From Cymodocea nodosa (Eukaryota > Streptophyta > Magnoliopsida > Alismatales > Cymodoceaceae): DNA of 64,000 nt. The notes under the pieces were generated by a model. The model saw nothing but the letters and a program-made list of their open reading frames with translations. It made no database searches and had not been told where the DNA came from. The stretch lies in contig CM072346.1 in the NCBI GenBank assembly GCA_036874045.1, positions 14,856,001-14,920,000 on the forward strand, in the 5' to 3' direction. The translations under genes were made by a program, and so were the position numbers. Of this stretch, positions 1-12,460 are shown piece after piece; within the stretch, counting starts at the first letter, position 1; the number at the start of each line of letters is the position of its first letter.

Positions 1-609
1 AAACAGGGTATACAAAAAAGTAGAACAATAAATTTTAAAAAAAAGGTAGAATCAGAATTGTATGGTCCAATTGGAACAAAATTGAGATATTCCTCTTCAT
101 CTTTCATTTGTTAGTTAACCCACCTTTAGATGCAAATTCACTGAGTAATTGTGGATTGATTATACTTAGAATGCCTCTCTCATGTTGAGAAACTCGATCT
201 GGTAGCATGGAGTACAGAAATCATTGGCAGTTGCATAAATTACTAGAATTTGTTTTTCAATGGGAAGTGGTTTATTCATAATAATTTTGGAGCTCCAGTT
301 AACATTGCCCCTCTATCGGTAGCAGTATCAAAGTCTGAATCAAATTATCAGAAATGTGATACTTATTAATATTATAACAACTCAAGTTTTAAACTACCAC
401 AGGCTTGTTTCATACCTTTCAACTAAGTTATAAATAAATAAACCATCAAAACCTTAAAAAATCAGCATTCAATTTTATACCACATCCAGTCTCACTTCAA
501 TCAATCATCATCTTCAAGTTAGTAAATAACTTTTTTTGAAAGAAACTTAACCACTAATCAATTCTAAGTTGCTGGGCTAATCAAGATTGTGTAGTTACAC
601 ACATCTTAT
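1..609. other. AT-rich intergenic DNA, no gene seen
   Basis: No ORF with recognisable coding character and no structured repeat is visible here. The stretch lies just beyond the 3-prime end of the minus-strand LINE relic and could include flank or untranslated tail of that element. Confidence 0.6.
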
Positions 610-2480
610 TAGAGCTTAAATTTTAATGACAATGTACTCTTACAACAACAATCTAAATTATAATCTATTGTGCAGTCAATTATATGAATTCTTTTCTTTC
701 ATGTACTTCAATATATGGTCAGATCTTCAATTAAATTATACAAATTTAAATCTTTTCTCATAAATCACAATTTCTAACCAAATAGTTTTAGGTTTTCCTC
801 TATTTCTTTTAGTTTCTTTTACATTAATTAATTTTCCTCTCCTAATTGATACATCATTTAGCCCTTTAAGGATATGATCAAACTACTTAAGTTGATTTTT
901 TCTTATCTTTAACTGATGCAACTCCTACTTTAACCTTAATAAAATCATTTTTAACATATCTTTTATAGTATAACCACTTATCCATCTAAGTATATATATC
1001 TCTGCAACACTAACTTTTTACACATGATCATGTGTTATAACTCAACAATTTGAATCATAAAGCATAGTAAAGTGAATAACAATTTTATAGATTTTGTCTT
1101 TTAATTTTAAGGGCATTCTTCTACCACATAATACCCTAGAAGCACTTCTCCACTTCATCTATCCTACTTTAATAAGATCCTTTATAATTTCTCCATCATT
1201 ACTTATTATAAATCTTAAATATTTAAAATTTTTACTTTTATAAATCTTATGGCTATCTAATTGTATATTTTCATCATCATTATTTCTATTTTTATTGAAT
1301 GTATACTCCATATATTTAGCTTTTGACTTATTCAATTTAAATCTTTTGAATTCTAAAGTATCTCTTCATAATTATAATTTTGAACAAATTCCTATCTTAC
1401 TTTCATCAACTAAAACTATGTCATTAACAAATTATATACATCAAAGTATTTCTTTTTGAATTTTCTTAATTATTTGATCTATAACTAAGATAAACAAATA
1501 TAAACTTAGAGGGAATCTTTAGTGTAAACATATGTGTATTGAAAATTTTTTAGTTTCTCCTCTTATAGTTTTAACATTATTAACTACGCTTTGATATATG
1601 TCCTATATAATATCAATGTATCTTATGAGTACTCCTTTTATTTCTAAAACTCACTACACTAGGTTTTTAAGTATTCTATTATAAACTTTTTCTAAATCAA
1701 ATGAAAGTCTTTTTTCTTAATTCTAAAATTTTCTATTAGTTATTTAAGTAAATGAATAGCTTCCATTATTGACTAGTGCAACATAAATTCAAATTGATCT
1801 TCTATGATTCTAGCTACATGCCTTAGTCTTTACTTAATTACCATTTCCATAATTTCATAGTATGATTTATTTACTTAATACCACGATAATTACTAGAATT
1901 TTGTATATATCTCTTATTCTTAAATATAGTTATTAAAAAACTCTTTCTCCATTCATCTAGCATTTTCATTGTCATTAAAATTATATTAAAAATTTTAGTT
2001 AACCACTTTACCCATAGACTTTCACCCCTTCAAAAGAAATACCATTTGATTTAATAGTTTCACACATTTTATTTTCTTAATAACTTCTTCTACCTCCAAA
2101 TTACTACTTCTTCCAGGATAGCTATAATTTAATTCTTTGCACTGCCACCCAATTTTACATATAAGAGTTTCCTACGGTAGAATCATCAAAAATTTTACCA
2201 AAACACTTACACCATATCTTTTACACTTACTAATACTCTTAGACTTAAATTCCTAGATTTTCTTTCTCTAACTTTAGGTAATTTATTATTCTATTTTTCC
2301 TTTATTTTGTGTTCGAATTATCATATAGTTTCTTATAAACCTGATTTTTAACTTCATCGATAATTTTCTTAGCATTCCTTTTTACTAGCTTATACTTCTC
2401 TAGATTTTCTTCATTTCTACATTTATGATAGATTTTATAGCATAGTTTATTATCTTTTGTGTATGCGATGAGCTCTTAAT
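610..2480 (-). mobile_element. Decayed RTE-type LINE (reverse transcriptase relic)
   Basis: Read on the minus strand, this AT-rich block is a full-order but stop-riddled RTE-type non-LTR reverse transcriptase. From its 5-prime end (about 2430) to its 3-prime end one sees a Lys-rich linker region with VYKKLYDN (about 2350), the RT entry motif SSNYRGIK with upstream WRKSF (about 1880-1950), and QFEF at about 1780, where functional copies have QFGF. A catalytic-box relic FVNDIVLVDES (1401-1431) stands where an active copy has FADD, so one catalytic Asp is now Asn. After it come KAKYMEY and YLRFIISNDGEI (1180-1320), then a C-terminal RRGKLI...RGKPKTIWLE tail at about 720-860. Many in-frame stops and no intact ORF show an old dead copy. 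No terminal target duplication was identified. Confidence 0.8.
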
Positions 2481-2705
2481 AGTTAAAAAAGGATAATTAA
2501 TATTAAAGTCTCGGACATGATAAAACTCTAGTCTCAGGCTTACACATTGCAAGGCCATCAAAAAAAACGACCAACGTTCTCACTCCCAAAAAAAAATCCA
2601 CCATCAGCCAACCAATCCAAACACCAGCTTTAGACCCAAAATTGGGGAAAAAACACAAAATTCTGAATCGAAGAAAAAAGAAACTACCAATTCCCGTTCA
2701 CCGAC

Positions 2706-2798
2706 CTTAACAGAGGCCGCCCGTGACGCCTGGACCTGTTTCTTAAGCCTGGACAGCGCGTTGGGCAATCCCGCAAGCCACTCCTTTCCCTGCTCCAC
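2706..2798 (-). CDS. Possible orphan first coding exon, unidentified
   Basis: On the minus strand an ATG at 2798 opens 31 codons (MEQGKEWLAGLPNALSRLKK..., ending RAASVK) in moderately GC-rich DNA, followed in phase 0 by a possible splice donor GTCGGT at 2705. The peptide is amphipathic and helix-like, without a stop in the exon. The GC-rich DNA just upstream on this strand (2800-3100) could be 5-prime UTR. I do not recognise the family. The next exon would have to lie beyond the LINE at 610-2480, so the gene either has a LINE-filled first intron and continues left of the window, or was cut off by the insertion. The alternative is a chance ORF. Confidence 0.3.
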
Positions 2799-3108
2799 CT
2801 CCAGTTTCTACAGAACCCAGAAAGGAAATCAATTACCCAATCCGAGCAACTCCTCTAGATTGTTCGGTGTTTGGAGGATGAGAGGAGATGCGCACCTTTA
2901 GCTTGGAGGAGGAATCCGATGCGCTGGAGATCATTGCTGGGCCCCAGAAAACCAGAGAGAGGAAGCAGAGGAGGGGAGGGGGTGCGGTCTGTACTCTGCT
3001 GAACCCAGAAACACCAAGTGGAAGAAGGAGGCGGAGGACGCTTTTGGTGTGGGAGCCGGCGGCGATGTCCTGACGATGACCAGACTTTTCCTCTGTCACA
3101 CGCAGCAA

Positions 3109-3670
3109 ATTTGATTATATTTAGATATTATGATTAAACCAATTTTAAATACTAATTAACTTTGAATTATATCATATCATTATTTTTAAAAAACCTTAAC
3201 AAATAATTAAATGCCAACTTATTTTAAAATAAGCTATGTTTCGGTAAGTTTTTTCAAATGCAACCTAGATAGAAAAAAAAAAGCTAATAATAAGCATTTA
3301 ACTTTTCATTTTACCACTTATTCAATAATCTATCTCATCACACAACTTATTCAGTAAGTGCTTAATAATTCTTCCTTAGTTTATCCAATAAGATATTTCC
3401 ATATTATTTATTCAAGAATATGCATATTTTGAAAATTACTTATTCAATAAATTTTTTTTTTAAAAGTATCATAAACCAGGAATACAACTCCACGTGATAA
3501 AAACACACAAACATAAGATTAAAAAAAAAAAAGATGACTTGACCTGTCGTTCATCGAGGCACGAGAGGTTGAAAAGTTTTAAAAAGTTAAGAAAAAAATA
3601 TTTAAAAAGTCTAAAAAGTCAGAGAAATTTAAAAAATTTAAAGGTGTTTATAGATAATGATTTGTATATT
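3109..3670. other. AT-rich intergenic DNA
   Basis: Non-coding AT-rich sequence. Around 3300-3450 the words TTATTCAATAA and TTATTCAGTAAG recur several times, suggesting a small degraded transposable element, but no clean terminal inverted repeat could be drawn. Confidence 0.4.
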
Positions 3671-3673
3671 TAG

Positions 3674-4125
3674 AAAGTAAAGAAATATAGTTTATAAATA
3701 AATAATTTTTTTAATTTAAAATTATTTTTAGATTAACAAATAAGAATAATATCATTATTAATAATTTTTAAATGATAATCAAATTATAAAAATTCCTTAC
3801 TATTTCAATAAGTTCAATGATAATAATAATTAAAAAAAGTAAAGGAATACAGGTTATAAATAAATAAATTTTTTACTTTAAATTTTTTTTCAGAATAACA
3901 AATGAGAATAATATCATTATTAACAATTTTTAAATGATAATCAAATTATAAAAATTCCTTATTATTTTTGAAAGTTCAATAATTTTCTTACTATTTGAAT
4001 AAGTTTAATAATAAGAATAATTAGAAGAAAGTAAATGAATACATGTTATAAATAAATAATTTTATTATAAAATATTTTTTTAGAATAACAAATAAGAATA
4101 ATATCATTATTAAAAATTCATTAAA
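3674..4125. repeat. AT-rich tandem repeat, about 2.6 units
   Basis: Three consecutive diverged units begin near 3674, 3838 and 4029. Each starts with AGTAAAGRAATA, continues through TTATAAATAAATAA and AACAAATRAGAATAATATCATTATTA, and (in the first two) ends in ATAATCAAATTATAAAAATTCCTTA. Unit lengths are about 164 and 191 bp, and the third is truncated. Divergence between units indicates an old duplication. No coding content. Confidence 0.7.
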
Positions 4126-4789
4126 TTCCTTAATAATGATAATCGTTATTAGTTTCCTTAATATCATTATTTAAGTTCAATAACGAGCGGTAGTGGTGCA
4201 CGCGTCCATTCGTTGATCGTCGGAGGTGATCTACGTGGAGGGGTGAGAGCGACATTGTGAGGTGAGCATCCGATGGTGTCAATTGAACTTAAATATTAAA
4301 ATTTAAAATTAATTGATAAAGAATGAAAAAAAATCATTATATATTAAGTTCTGTCCTCGATACGAGAGACTTTTCATAATTTCATAGGTTTATATGCAAA
4401 AAAATTATAATGGGGCAACATCATCCTCTAATGTTAGATGTCCATTACCATATATACAAATAAAAATGAAAAATCCAGTCCTCCTTATTCACCATGGAAC
4501 AATGCATCAGCCGAACACACATCAAAACCTTCTTTTTCATGAATTAATTGAACGCATGTCCAATAATTCAAACCCACTGGAAAATAGTTCATTAACAAAT
4601 TAGAACATGCTCTTCGCTGACCTTTTGAAAGATAAGAGAAGAGAAAACATATTTGTTTTTAATAGAAAATACGAAAAATTTAGTCAACTCAACCAATTAA
4701 AGTTAATTAGATAAATATATGACTAAAAACAGACTTCTCGTCTGAATCTTCTTCATGATAGATCTTCCAGTTGGACGTAGACTTTTTGT
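4126..4789. other. Intergenic DNA, no gene seen
   Basis: Mostly AT-rich, with a short GC-richer patch at 4190-4275. An open stretch at 4394-4603 has no coding bias or recognisable motif, and I treat it as chance. Confidence 0.5.
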
Positions 4790-4940
4790 GTGCAGAAGAA
4801 ATTAAAAGAGGATAAGCTTAAATTTATTGAGAAATATTTAAATTTATGTAGTTTAATTAAAGATTTGAAAGTATTTAGAAAAAGAAAGAATTATATGGTT
4901 AAGCTTGATTTATTATTGTTGTTGTAGTATATTATCTAGA
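4790..4940 (+). mobile_element. 3-prime tail fragment of an RTE-type LINE
   Basis: The sequence around AAATATTTAAATTTATGTAGTTTAATTAA followed by TTGATTTATTATTGTTGTTGTAGTA matches, with substitutions, the segment at 53840-53945. It also resembles the C-terminal coding end plus TTG-rich tail of RTE LINEs like the one at 610-2480. Only the last 150 bp or so remain, as expected for 5-prime truncation during target-primed reverse transcription. Confidence 0.45.
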
Positions 4941-5164
4941 TGAAATTGTAAGAGAAATTACATGATATGGAATGTACTGGATTATTTTTATTTTTAAAAT
5001 TTTATTTAATACATCTTCAGGAAATTTCTGACTTCTCTTTTTTAACTTTGAAATGATTAAGCACAGTGGAAACTGTGAAATGATTTTTATTTTAATCAAG
5101 ATTTTCTCGAAGTATAGAATATAATAACACGAGTTCGAGGAAGCTCCGGACGCGACGGTAATGG

Positions 5165-5172
5165 TATAAATA
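5165..5172 (+). promoter_or_regulatory. Candidate TATA box of the universal stress protein gene
   Basis: TATAAATA lies 254 bp upstream of the ATG at 5426, just before a run of AT-rich DNA that turns GC-rich at 5285. The long leader it would imply (roughly 220 nt) is plausible but unproven, and AT-rich DNA makes chance matches common. Confidence 0.3.
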
Positions 5173-5425
5173 TATGATTTAATAATATCTAATCATTAAA
5201 TTAAAATTTATTAGATAGATATTATAATTATTTAATATTATTAAATCATATATCGTAAAATAAAATATCAGCATTTTTCGATACTCATGCCAACGTCGAC
5301 GGGTCGACTTTGCTCTCGTCCACCGCCTTCGTCTTCTCCCGACCTCCATATACATCACTAATCAATTCTTCCCTTCCCTTCGTTTTCTCTTTGGCAGCGA
5401 AATTCTCGAGGAAGGAAGAGGACCG

Positions 5426-7228
5426 ATGGCGGAGGCGATGAACGGCCGGACGGTTGGAGTGGCGATGGACTTCTCGCCGTGCAGCAGGGAGGCGCTGAAG
5501 TGGGCGGTGGAGAATGTGCTGAGGAAAGGCGACCACCTCATCCTCCTCAACGTCCAGAAGGCGGTCCACTACGAGGGCGGCGAGACGCAGCTCTGGGAAG
5601 CCTCCGGCTCACGTATCGAAACCCCTTTATCCCTTCCTCTCTTAATTGTTCCTTCCTTGTGCAGATTCTGCTCTGTGTTTGGTGTCGTCTTTAATTAATT
5701 GTTCTTTGTGGATTCGTAAAGGATTTCTTTACTCTTGGATTTTGTTTTCTGATGCATAGAAATGTGTTGGCTTCCTTCTCAGGCCATGGGAAGATTTACC
5801 AATTGTCCCCGTCTTATTAGTAGATTGCCTTCGTTCTTCATACAAGAATCATTCCAAGTTTTTGTTTTTTTCGTCTGCAACAAACAAATAGAATTAACGT
5901 ATTATTATTGTTGTTGTTGTTATGATTACTATAAATCAGTGTTATATCGAAGCTTTTTACCATTTAATTAATTGAGCCCTGTGAAGGGGTTCATCGCTAT
6001 ATAGTGATGATGTACATAATTTTCAAGGAATGAGTGTTTCATATTTCTTGTGTTCTTGCTGTTGCTTAGGTCTTGTTTGATTAATTTTTTATGGTAGCGT
6101 ATTAGAATATGCTTTAAGCTAAATCAAACATTTTTCAAATAAGTTGTCTTACAGAAAAGATGCGTTTCTTGTTCACCTTTTTACTAAAAACACAAAGAAT
6201 GTAATCTAAAATAAGTTGACTTTTTTTAAAAAATACAACTTTTTGAAGATTCATGTTTGTCATAAAAAAGCATTCCTGTCGTCGTTCCATTATTTTTTAC
6301 TCATTGCACTCGACAAGAGACTTGTTGGCATGAGATCTTCCATCTTTGTTTACATATTATCATACTAATAACTTGAACAATGTTAGATAGTCAACCTAGA
6401 TTTATATGATGTGGATTCTTTTACTCACAGTTAATTAGTTTTGAATTGAAATTTCATATGACATCGTTCGCATACTTCCATCTAATTTAAAACGAGTTAC
6501 TTGGAAGCTTAAGATACACGAGTGTTGGTTAATTTCACATTAGATGAAAATGAACAAAGCTTAGGTTTGTATAATGATGGATTTGTCCTCTCACTACTAA
6601 TTAATTTTGAGTTGGAGATACATGTGGACTCATATATCACATAAATTAATTGACGAGACCCATCAAAGGGTCCTTTCTCCTTATTAACCGTCAATCATCC
6701 TATCATATTTTGAATATCTTTTGTTCGTCTTCCTCCTCTTTCAGCATTCATCCCTATACATGAGTTCTTGGACCCAAACCTTGCAAAGAAGTATGGCGTG
6801 CAACCAGACGTTGAAACCATGAAGATGCTGGAAACTATCTTCGTACAAAAAGAGGTAAGGCCCCATACATTCGTTGATCTAATCCCACCTAATGTAAACT
6901 CAAAGTTCATGCTTTCTTACTTGCAGATAGTCATCGTCATGAAGATCTATTGGGGAGATCCCCGGGAGAGGATCATCCAAGCTATTGACCACATCCCCTT
7001 GAGCTGTCTTATCATTGGGAGCAGGGGGCTCAGCAAGATCAAGAGGTATGGTATAGAACCAAGTCCTCCTTCATCAACAATGACTCGCAGAACTTCTTCT
7101 AACTCTGGGGAGCAATCTCCCTTGTCGCTCGATTTCCTCCCAGGGTGCTTATGGGAAGTGTGAGCAACTTCGTCGTGGCCAATGGTTCTTGTCCGATCAC
7201 AGTCGTGAAGCAGCATGAGAATGCTTGA
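5426..7228 (+). CDS. Universal stress protein A-like (USP family), 166 aa
   Basis: Small soluble ATP-binding protein of the UspA/PHOS32-like family, implicated in plants in stress responses. Four exons: 5426-5612, 6745-6854, 6927-7045 and 7144-7228, all with GT-AG junctions and matching phases. The N-terminus has the family signature RTVGVAMDFSPCSREALKW with Asp15 for nucleotide binding. Exon 3 gives YWGDPRERI and then the complete ATP loop G-x2-G-x9-G-S (Gly130, Gly133, Gly143, Ser144), which is split across intron 3. The C-terminus VVANGSCPITVVK is typical. Length equals the usual single-domain plant USP (about 160-170 aa). The first ATG is used; an in-frame Met four codons later is an alternative. 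Intron 1 (1.1 kb) carries a TTG microsatellite near 5900. It should bind ATP, but the biological role is not readable from sequence. Confidence 0.93.
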
Positions 7229-8560
7229 TTGGCTCTTCTACGTTCTCAATTATAAGTTTGGTGGCAATAATCTACCTGATCTTATTCTCATATTGAATAA
7301 GAAACTTTGTTTATGCCTCTTTTGTATGACGATGCAGAGAGGATATTTTCTCTCTTCCTAAATCTCGTTGTCTTGCTCTGTTGGGAACAACTAAAGATTT
7401 TCATATTCAAGTTTCTGCTTAAAGATTATTAGAATGTTTCTGTTAGAACAGGAGTTTTGGATTTCATCTTCCTTGTGATGAAGGTTAAGGAAATATTGAG
7501 TGTATGGGATCCAGACCCAAACAATAATTATGGTTGGTGCTCAGGGAAATCTATCACTTGCCAAAAGGATAGTAAACAGAACCTACCTTTCTTAATTATT
7601 ATGTATTTTTCCTTTGCAATTTAGGCAACATTTGGTTCAAATTATAGGTTTGTAGAGGGTGCTTGTGTGTTTTAGAATAATGGTATTTAGATTGTAAGAT
7701 TATGATAAAAATAGAAAATAAACAACATTGGCGTAACGAATTGCTGCGTCGGTTTGTATATTTGGATATGAATTAATGTTCTGGAAATCAGGTGAAGTAT
7801 GTACATTTAGATCGTACATTTTTATTCATATAAATAAATATTCATAATCTTAATTAAACATGATAATCAACACTATATTTATATTATTATGAAATTTAAA
7901 ATCTAACTGTTATATATATTTAGGCTCAATTTGGGAATGGCTTCAGAAATATACAAAATCTTGAAGATTTTGAAATTGTTCTTAAACGACATTGATATGA
8001 TAAATTTTAAATAGTATTTGTAATTCATTCTTTTAGAATCATATAATTGAGAAAAAAAAATGATTGTCAATTTTTAAGATTTTTGCATTCTTCTGTCTTA
8101 TAATACAAAATTTAATTTTAAAACTGAGATAAAATCTAGATTTTATACGGTGACCCAAAATTATACAATTTCATTACCCTAAGAACGATGAACAACCACG
8201 ATATTATTAACATTTGAAGTTTTAGAATGGATACCAAACATACCTTAGAATTGATGATTATAAGCGAATCATGTAGTATTTAAAAAATCACAAAATTGTA
8301 GTTCAAAATTAGTTAAACCGTAAACATTTGTATCATTAAGTTATATATTTTACATCATAGGATAGATATTTACAATTAAATTTTCTTCAAATATCAATAA
8401 TGTTTTTTTAAGCATCTTATATGTAAAGATAACTTTCTATTTAATTTTAAAAAAATAATATTATAAGAATCGAACAAAATATAAAAGAGTTATTTTCTTT
8501 TTGTAGGTATTCGTAACTTTTTTACTATAAATATTTTTAATATATTATTAAACATATTAT
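7229..8560. other. Intergenic: USP 3-prime UTR then AT-rich DNA
   Basis: The first 250 bp or so are probably USP 3-prime UTR (AATAAG near 7300). The rest is AT-rich and non-coding. Between about 7921 and 8248 the ends resemble each other in inverted orientation (CAATTTGGG... and ...ACCAAACATACC), which could mark a worn MITE, but the match is imperfect. Confidence 0.4.
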
Positions 8561-8579
8561 TTATGAAAACCCAATGATG

Positions 8580-8915
8580 TAATTAAAAACGACTAGACGA
8601 GGGCTGAGGGCGGAGCCGTCGCGGGGTGGAATCGAGGACGAGGAGCAGACGAAAAGGAGCCGGCGGTGCGGCCGGTCACGCCTGCGAGCTGCGATAGGCA
8701 AAGAGAGAACAGCAGACGAGGGCGCCGGGGAAACCCCTACGCTGCTGCGTGTAGATCGATAATACAAGTCGAAGGGAAGCCACTTCTGCAAGGTGACTAA
8801 CGCACCCATCTTTACTAGTTGCTTCCTTTTTTCCTTCACATAAAAAGGATTTCTATTTTTGTTTTTTGCTAGAGGCTGGAAAATCACGTATTGGAAGCAG
8901 TAATCTTATAGAGTA
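8580..8915 (+). other. Probable 5-prime UTR of ALG14, perhaps with an intron
   Basis: A GC-rich island (8590-8790) in otherwise AT-rich DNA directly precedes the ALG14 start. A possible UTR intron runs from GTGACT near 8793 to a pyrimidine-rich TTTTTTGCTAG ending near 8872. A 108-codon open frame on the opposite strand here has no recognisable domain and looks like a GC-driven shadow. Confidence 0.45.
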
Positions 8916-11024
8916 ATGGAAGGAAGAATTGATGGAATCTGCCAGTGTTTACCTTCAATATTTCTTATCACTATTGTCATTTTGATCCGATTTATTTATG
9001 TCTTCTACTGGAGTGGCAGATCTCTCCCTCCCAAGCAGTCACAATGTAGTGTCAAGACACTGATTGTTCTGGGTTCAGGTACATCTTTCTGTTTAAATGT
9101 TTTGCTTGGATTAAAAGGGTAAGAGAAGATAAGGTTTTGGGTTAAATGCTTGATGTAGGAGGGCACACGGCGGAAATGCTTAATCTCTTGGCAGTGCTTG
9201 AGAAGGACAAGTTTGCACATAGGGTTTATGTTGCAGCAAAGACTGATAATATGAGTCTTCAGAAAGCTCGAATTTTTGAAGATTCACTGGTATCTCAAAA
9301 GCTATGACTGAATATAGTTGTCAAAACTATTTTTTATAATTTTGTTTTTATGGCAGTATTTTTTTGATAATGATGATTTGTTGTATTCACTAAGGTTCAA
9401 ACTCCAGTGTGAGCTACGAATACTATTGTTCCAAGCCAACTAAGCTATTGTAGTTGATTTTTTATGGCAGTGTTTTTTGCTTATTCTGATAATATGGTAG
9501 TGTTATTTGTTGACAATGGAACTAGGTTTTTGGTGATTTTGTAAAAGAGATGACACCATTATTCTGTAGAGTGCATTTAGCTATATGTTGGATGTAACAG
9601 TTGTTTTTAACTGGTTGGATTAGGATAATTAGCAGGTGGTACGTTTGATAGATGGATTCTGCTTAATATTCTTCTCAAAATCTGTTCTAAGGATCATTAT
9701 CCTTCCTGAACTTTTTTTCATTTTCAATATAATATTGAAGAGATGAACTTTGGAGAATCGAGAAAGGGAGTAGCGGTCTTGGAGTCGATTTATCAAAAAA
9801 GTTTAAAAATGAATTATCTCAAGAATCAAGATCTAGAGCAACATTTCCAAATGCATCCTGAGAATATTATTAGCCTGTTAGGTTTCATAGAGAATGAGAG
9901 AATTTCATAGATCTGAAATTTGTTGAACTTTGAAGTTAGTATTGGCCATGCCAGCTACAAAAATGCTTTTTCATTTTGAGAGATCTACACCATAACATCC
10001 ATACTCGATATTTCTATGGAATTGTCAGTGTCTACCATCATGTAGTGATATCTTTACCTTCTTTGAATTTTCCAGCATCATGATTTCCTTGTCAAGGAAA
10101 ACAGTGAAGCCAAGGTTTCTTCAAATTCAGTTATATATTTGCATCTAGTTTAACATCATGTCTTCACTTTCCCAGCAAACTACTGCAAGGAAGACTCCAC
10201 CTGCTCAGTATATGCAAATTTACCGAAGTCGAGAAGTGGGTCAATCATATGTTACTTCCATAGTGACAACGTTGATCGCCATGGTCCATGCTTTATGGAT
10301 AACATTCAAGATCAAGCCTCAAGTGGTAACAATATGAATGAATTTCTTTGGCTTATCATATTGTAGCTAGCCTAGTGAATTAGTTTACTTATAACTTAAG
10401 ACACTCAGGTTATATGCAATGGGCCAGGGACATGTATACCACTCTGTTTATGTGCATTCCTGTTCAAGGTCAGTATTATCTTTTCTTTTTCGAAACACAA
10501 GGAAATCAAGTTACTATTAGTCCATAAGGCAACTTGTGGTCAGATTTCCTTTATAACTCACGCAAACATGTAATAATCTGCTATTTTCCACTATGATTGC
10601 TAGTTTTGATGAATGGAAATTCTTCCCTTTTATGTTTTCATGTTTATGTTAGTTTGGGTCCAATATTTCTTATTGGGTTCATTTACCATGTCAGAAAAAG
10701 TTTTAGGTTGTCTGAAATATAATTTTTACAAGAACAAAATGAATTTACTTTTCTTCTAATGCAGAAAATCTTATGGTAGAACTGAAAACGCATTTTCTCT
10801 GTGTACTAGTCAGTAACCAGTTATTATTATCAAATCCTTTGATATAGGTGATTGGGATAAGATGGTCATCTATCTTTTATGTGGAGAGCATAGCAAGGGT
10901 TAGAAGACTCTCTTTAAGCGGCTTGCTTCTGTACAAACTACATCTTGCCGATCTATTGTTTGTGCAATGGCCACAGTTGAAGAAGAAATACCCCAGGGCC
11001 CTGTATGTTGGTTGCCTCATGTAG
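8916..11024 (+). CDS. ALG14: UDP-GlcNAc transferase subunit ALG14, 239 aa
   Basis: ER membrane subunit that recruits the catalytic partner ALG13. The complex adds the second GlcNAc to GlcNAc-PP-dolichol in N-glycan precursor assembly on the cytosolic ER face. Six exons: 8916-9078, 9159-9289, 10076-10114, 10176-10325, 10409-10468 and 10848-11024, all GT-AG and in phase. Residues 12-31 form the N-terminal membrane anchor (SIFLITIVILIRFIYVFYW). LGSGGHTAEM (52-61) is the conserved glycine-rich loop, split by intron 1. The middle has TPPAQYMQIYRSREVGQSY, then the family motif CNGPGTCIP (164-172) and FYVESIARVRRLSLSG. The C-terminus, QWPQLKKKYPRALYVGCLM, matches the conserved end used for ALG13 contact in yeast. 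Length agrees with plant ALG14 (about 230-240 aa). No defect seen. Confidence 0.96.
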
Positions 11025-12460
11025 TTGCAAGATTAGGAGCCAGAGGCGGAGCACAAAAATCTTAAATATTGCTTTTCTGACAATTGTTTCAGTCTTTGTT
11101 TTTTTTTTTTGAAACGTTTTTTCTACTGGAAGGTAAAGATGGCTTTCGGGGTAAAAACTGCGGGCCACATCCCTTTCTGAAGATTTGTAAAGATGGTGTG
11201 CCACTGAACTCTCGAGCTTTTTGAAAACATTTTTCAATGACATGTCGGCCACTTGCAAGTGGTTTGTAATTTTTTGATTAAAAACCCTATATTTGAAACA
11301 TTGATCCTATTTAAGTTAATAGGATTTAATTGAAAGATCAAATTTTTATTTTCTCTTTTGGGATCATCGAATCATCATATCAAATTACTTGGTTCTCTCC
11401 TAATTTCATTTAAAATTTGTCACTCATCTTTACACATTTCCTCGTAGCGTTGGTGAATGGTTCATCTTCTTTATTAATGAATTGAATTCAGATTGATAAT
11501 TTTAATTCACTTATTAAAGTGACTTGGGTTTGAGTTGGAATTTAGATTAAGACATTATTATGCAATCAGAGAACCACTGTTCTCAATTGTCACCACCCAT
11601 TGACTAGAGTTTCACTACACTTCATATTTGTAGTAATTTAATTAAATAAATGGTAATTTTCATTCACGATCTCCGGGCTCTGTCCGTTTGAAATTTAAAA
11701 AAAAGAAAAAGAAAATCAAGCTAAAAGCCACTTTTAATTCCAGACGAATGACAACCGTAAGATTAGACCTTTACGAAATCCTCATCGTTGAATGCTTAGA
11801 GATGTAAATTGAGCTGTTAAACTATGTCGGTTTGGTCCCAACATGATTGGATCATATTGTTAATTAATCTAATACAATTTTTCAAACCATATTGAGTCAC
11901 TCGTTAGTGAAATTAAGTTATACCAGCACAATCTAGTATGAAAATGTAGGTTGATTGAGTTTTTTGTAAATCTAAATGTTCAATAGCTCGTTTTGGGAAG
12001 GGATGAAAAGTTAGTTTTATTAGACCTAATTTTCCATTTTTGTGGCTCAATCTAAATTAGAGAAAATAGAAACAGATTAAGAAATGTTAGAATAAACTTT
12101 CGATAACTTGTAAAACAAGCCAGTTGACGACAAATTTTTTAGGAAGTCGTATGTCTCTAAAAATAGGTTAGCCGATAAGTATTTAAGTTTTTTAAGAAAT
12201 CAAATGTTTAATTTTTATTTTAAATATAAATAAAATATACTATTGATTTATATATAACATAAATAAAGTATACCTAAATCACTTATCAACACGACCTCAC
12301 ACGTACAGTAGTAGTTACGCCTGACGTCGAACGGACCGGCCCTTCGAAACGTAGGTAAGCGCGGTGTGCTCACGCTTTTACGACCTCTCCCTCGACCCAA
12401 AACCTCCACTCCAGACACATTCCATCGCCATCAACGCTTTGGCCGTCGCCGCCAACCGTC
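11025..12460. other. ALG14 3-prime UTR, intergenic, FLX-like 5-prime region
   Basis: ALG14 3-prime UTR probably occupies the first few hundred bases. From 11280 to 12290 the DNA is AT-rich with no gene. From about 12295 it turns GC-rich and should be promoter and leader of the FLX-like gene; TATAACATAAATA near 12250 is a weak TATA candidate. Confidence 0.45.

Noticed and set aside
7921..8248. MITE with terminal inverted repeats
   Set aside because: Only about 11 of 18 terminal positions pair and no target duplication is visible; kept as a remark only.
8561..8887. 108-codon minus-strand ORF over the ALG14 leader
   Set aside because: It lies in the GC-rich 5-prime UTR of ALG14, has no recognisable domain and is Arg/Ser/Pro-rich as expected from reading a GC island backwards.
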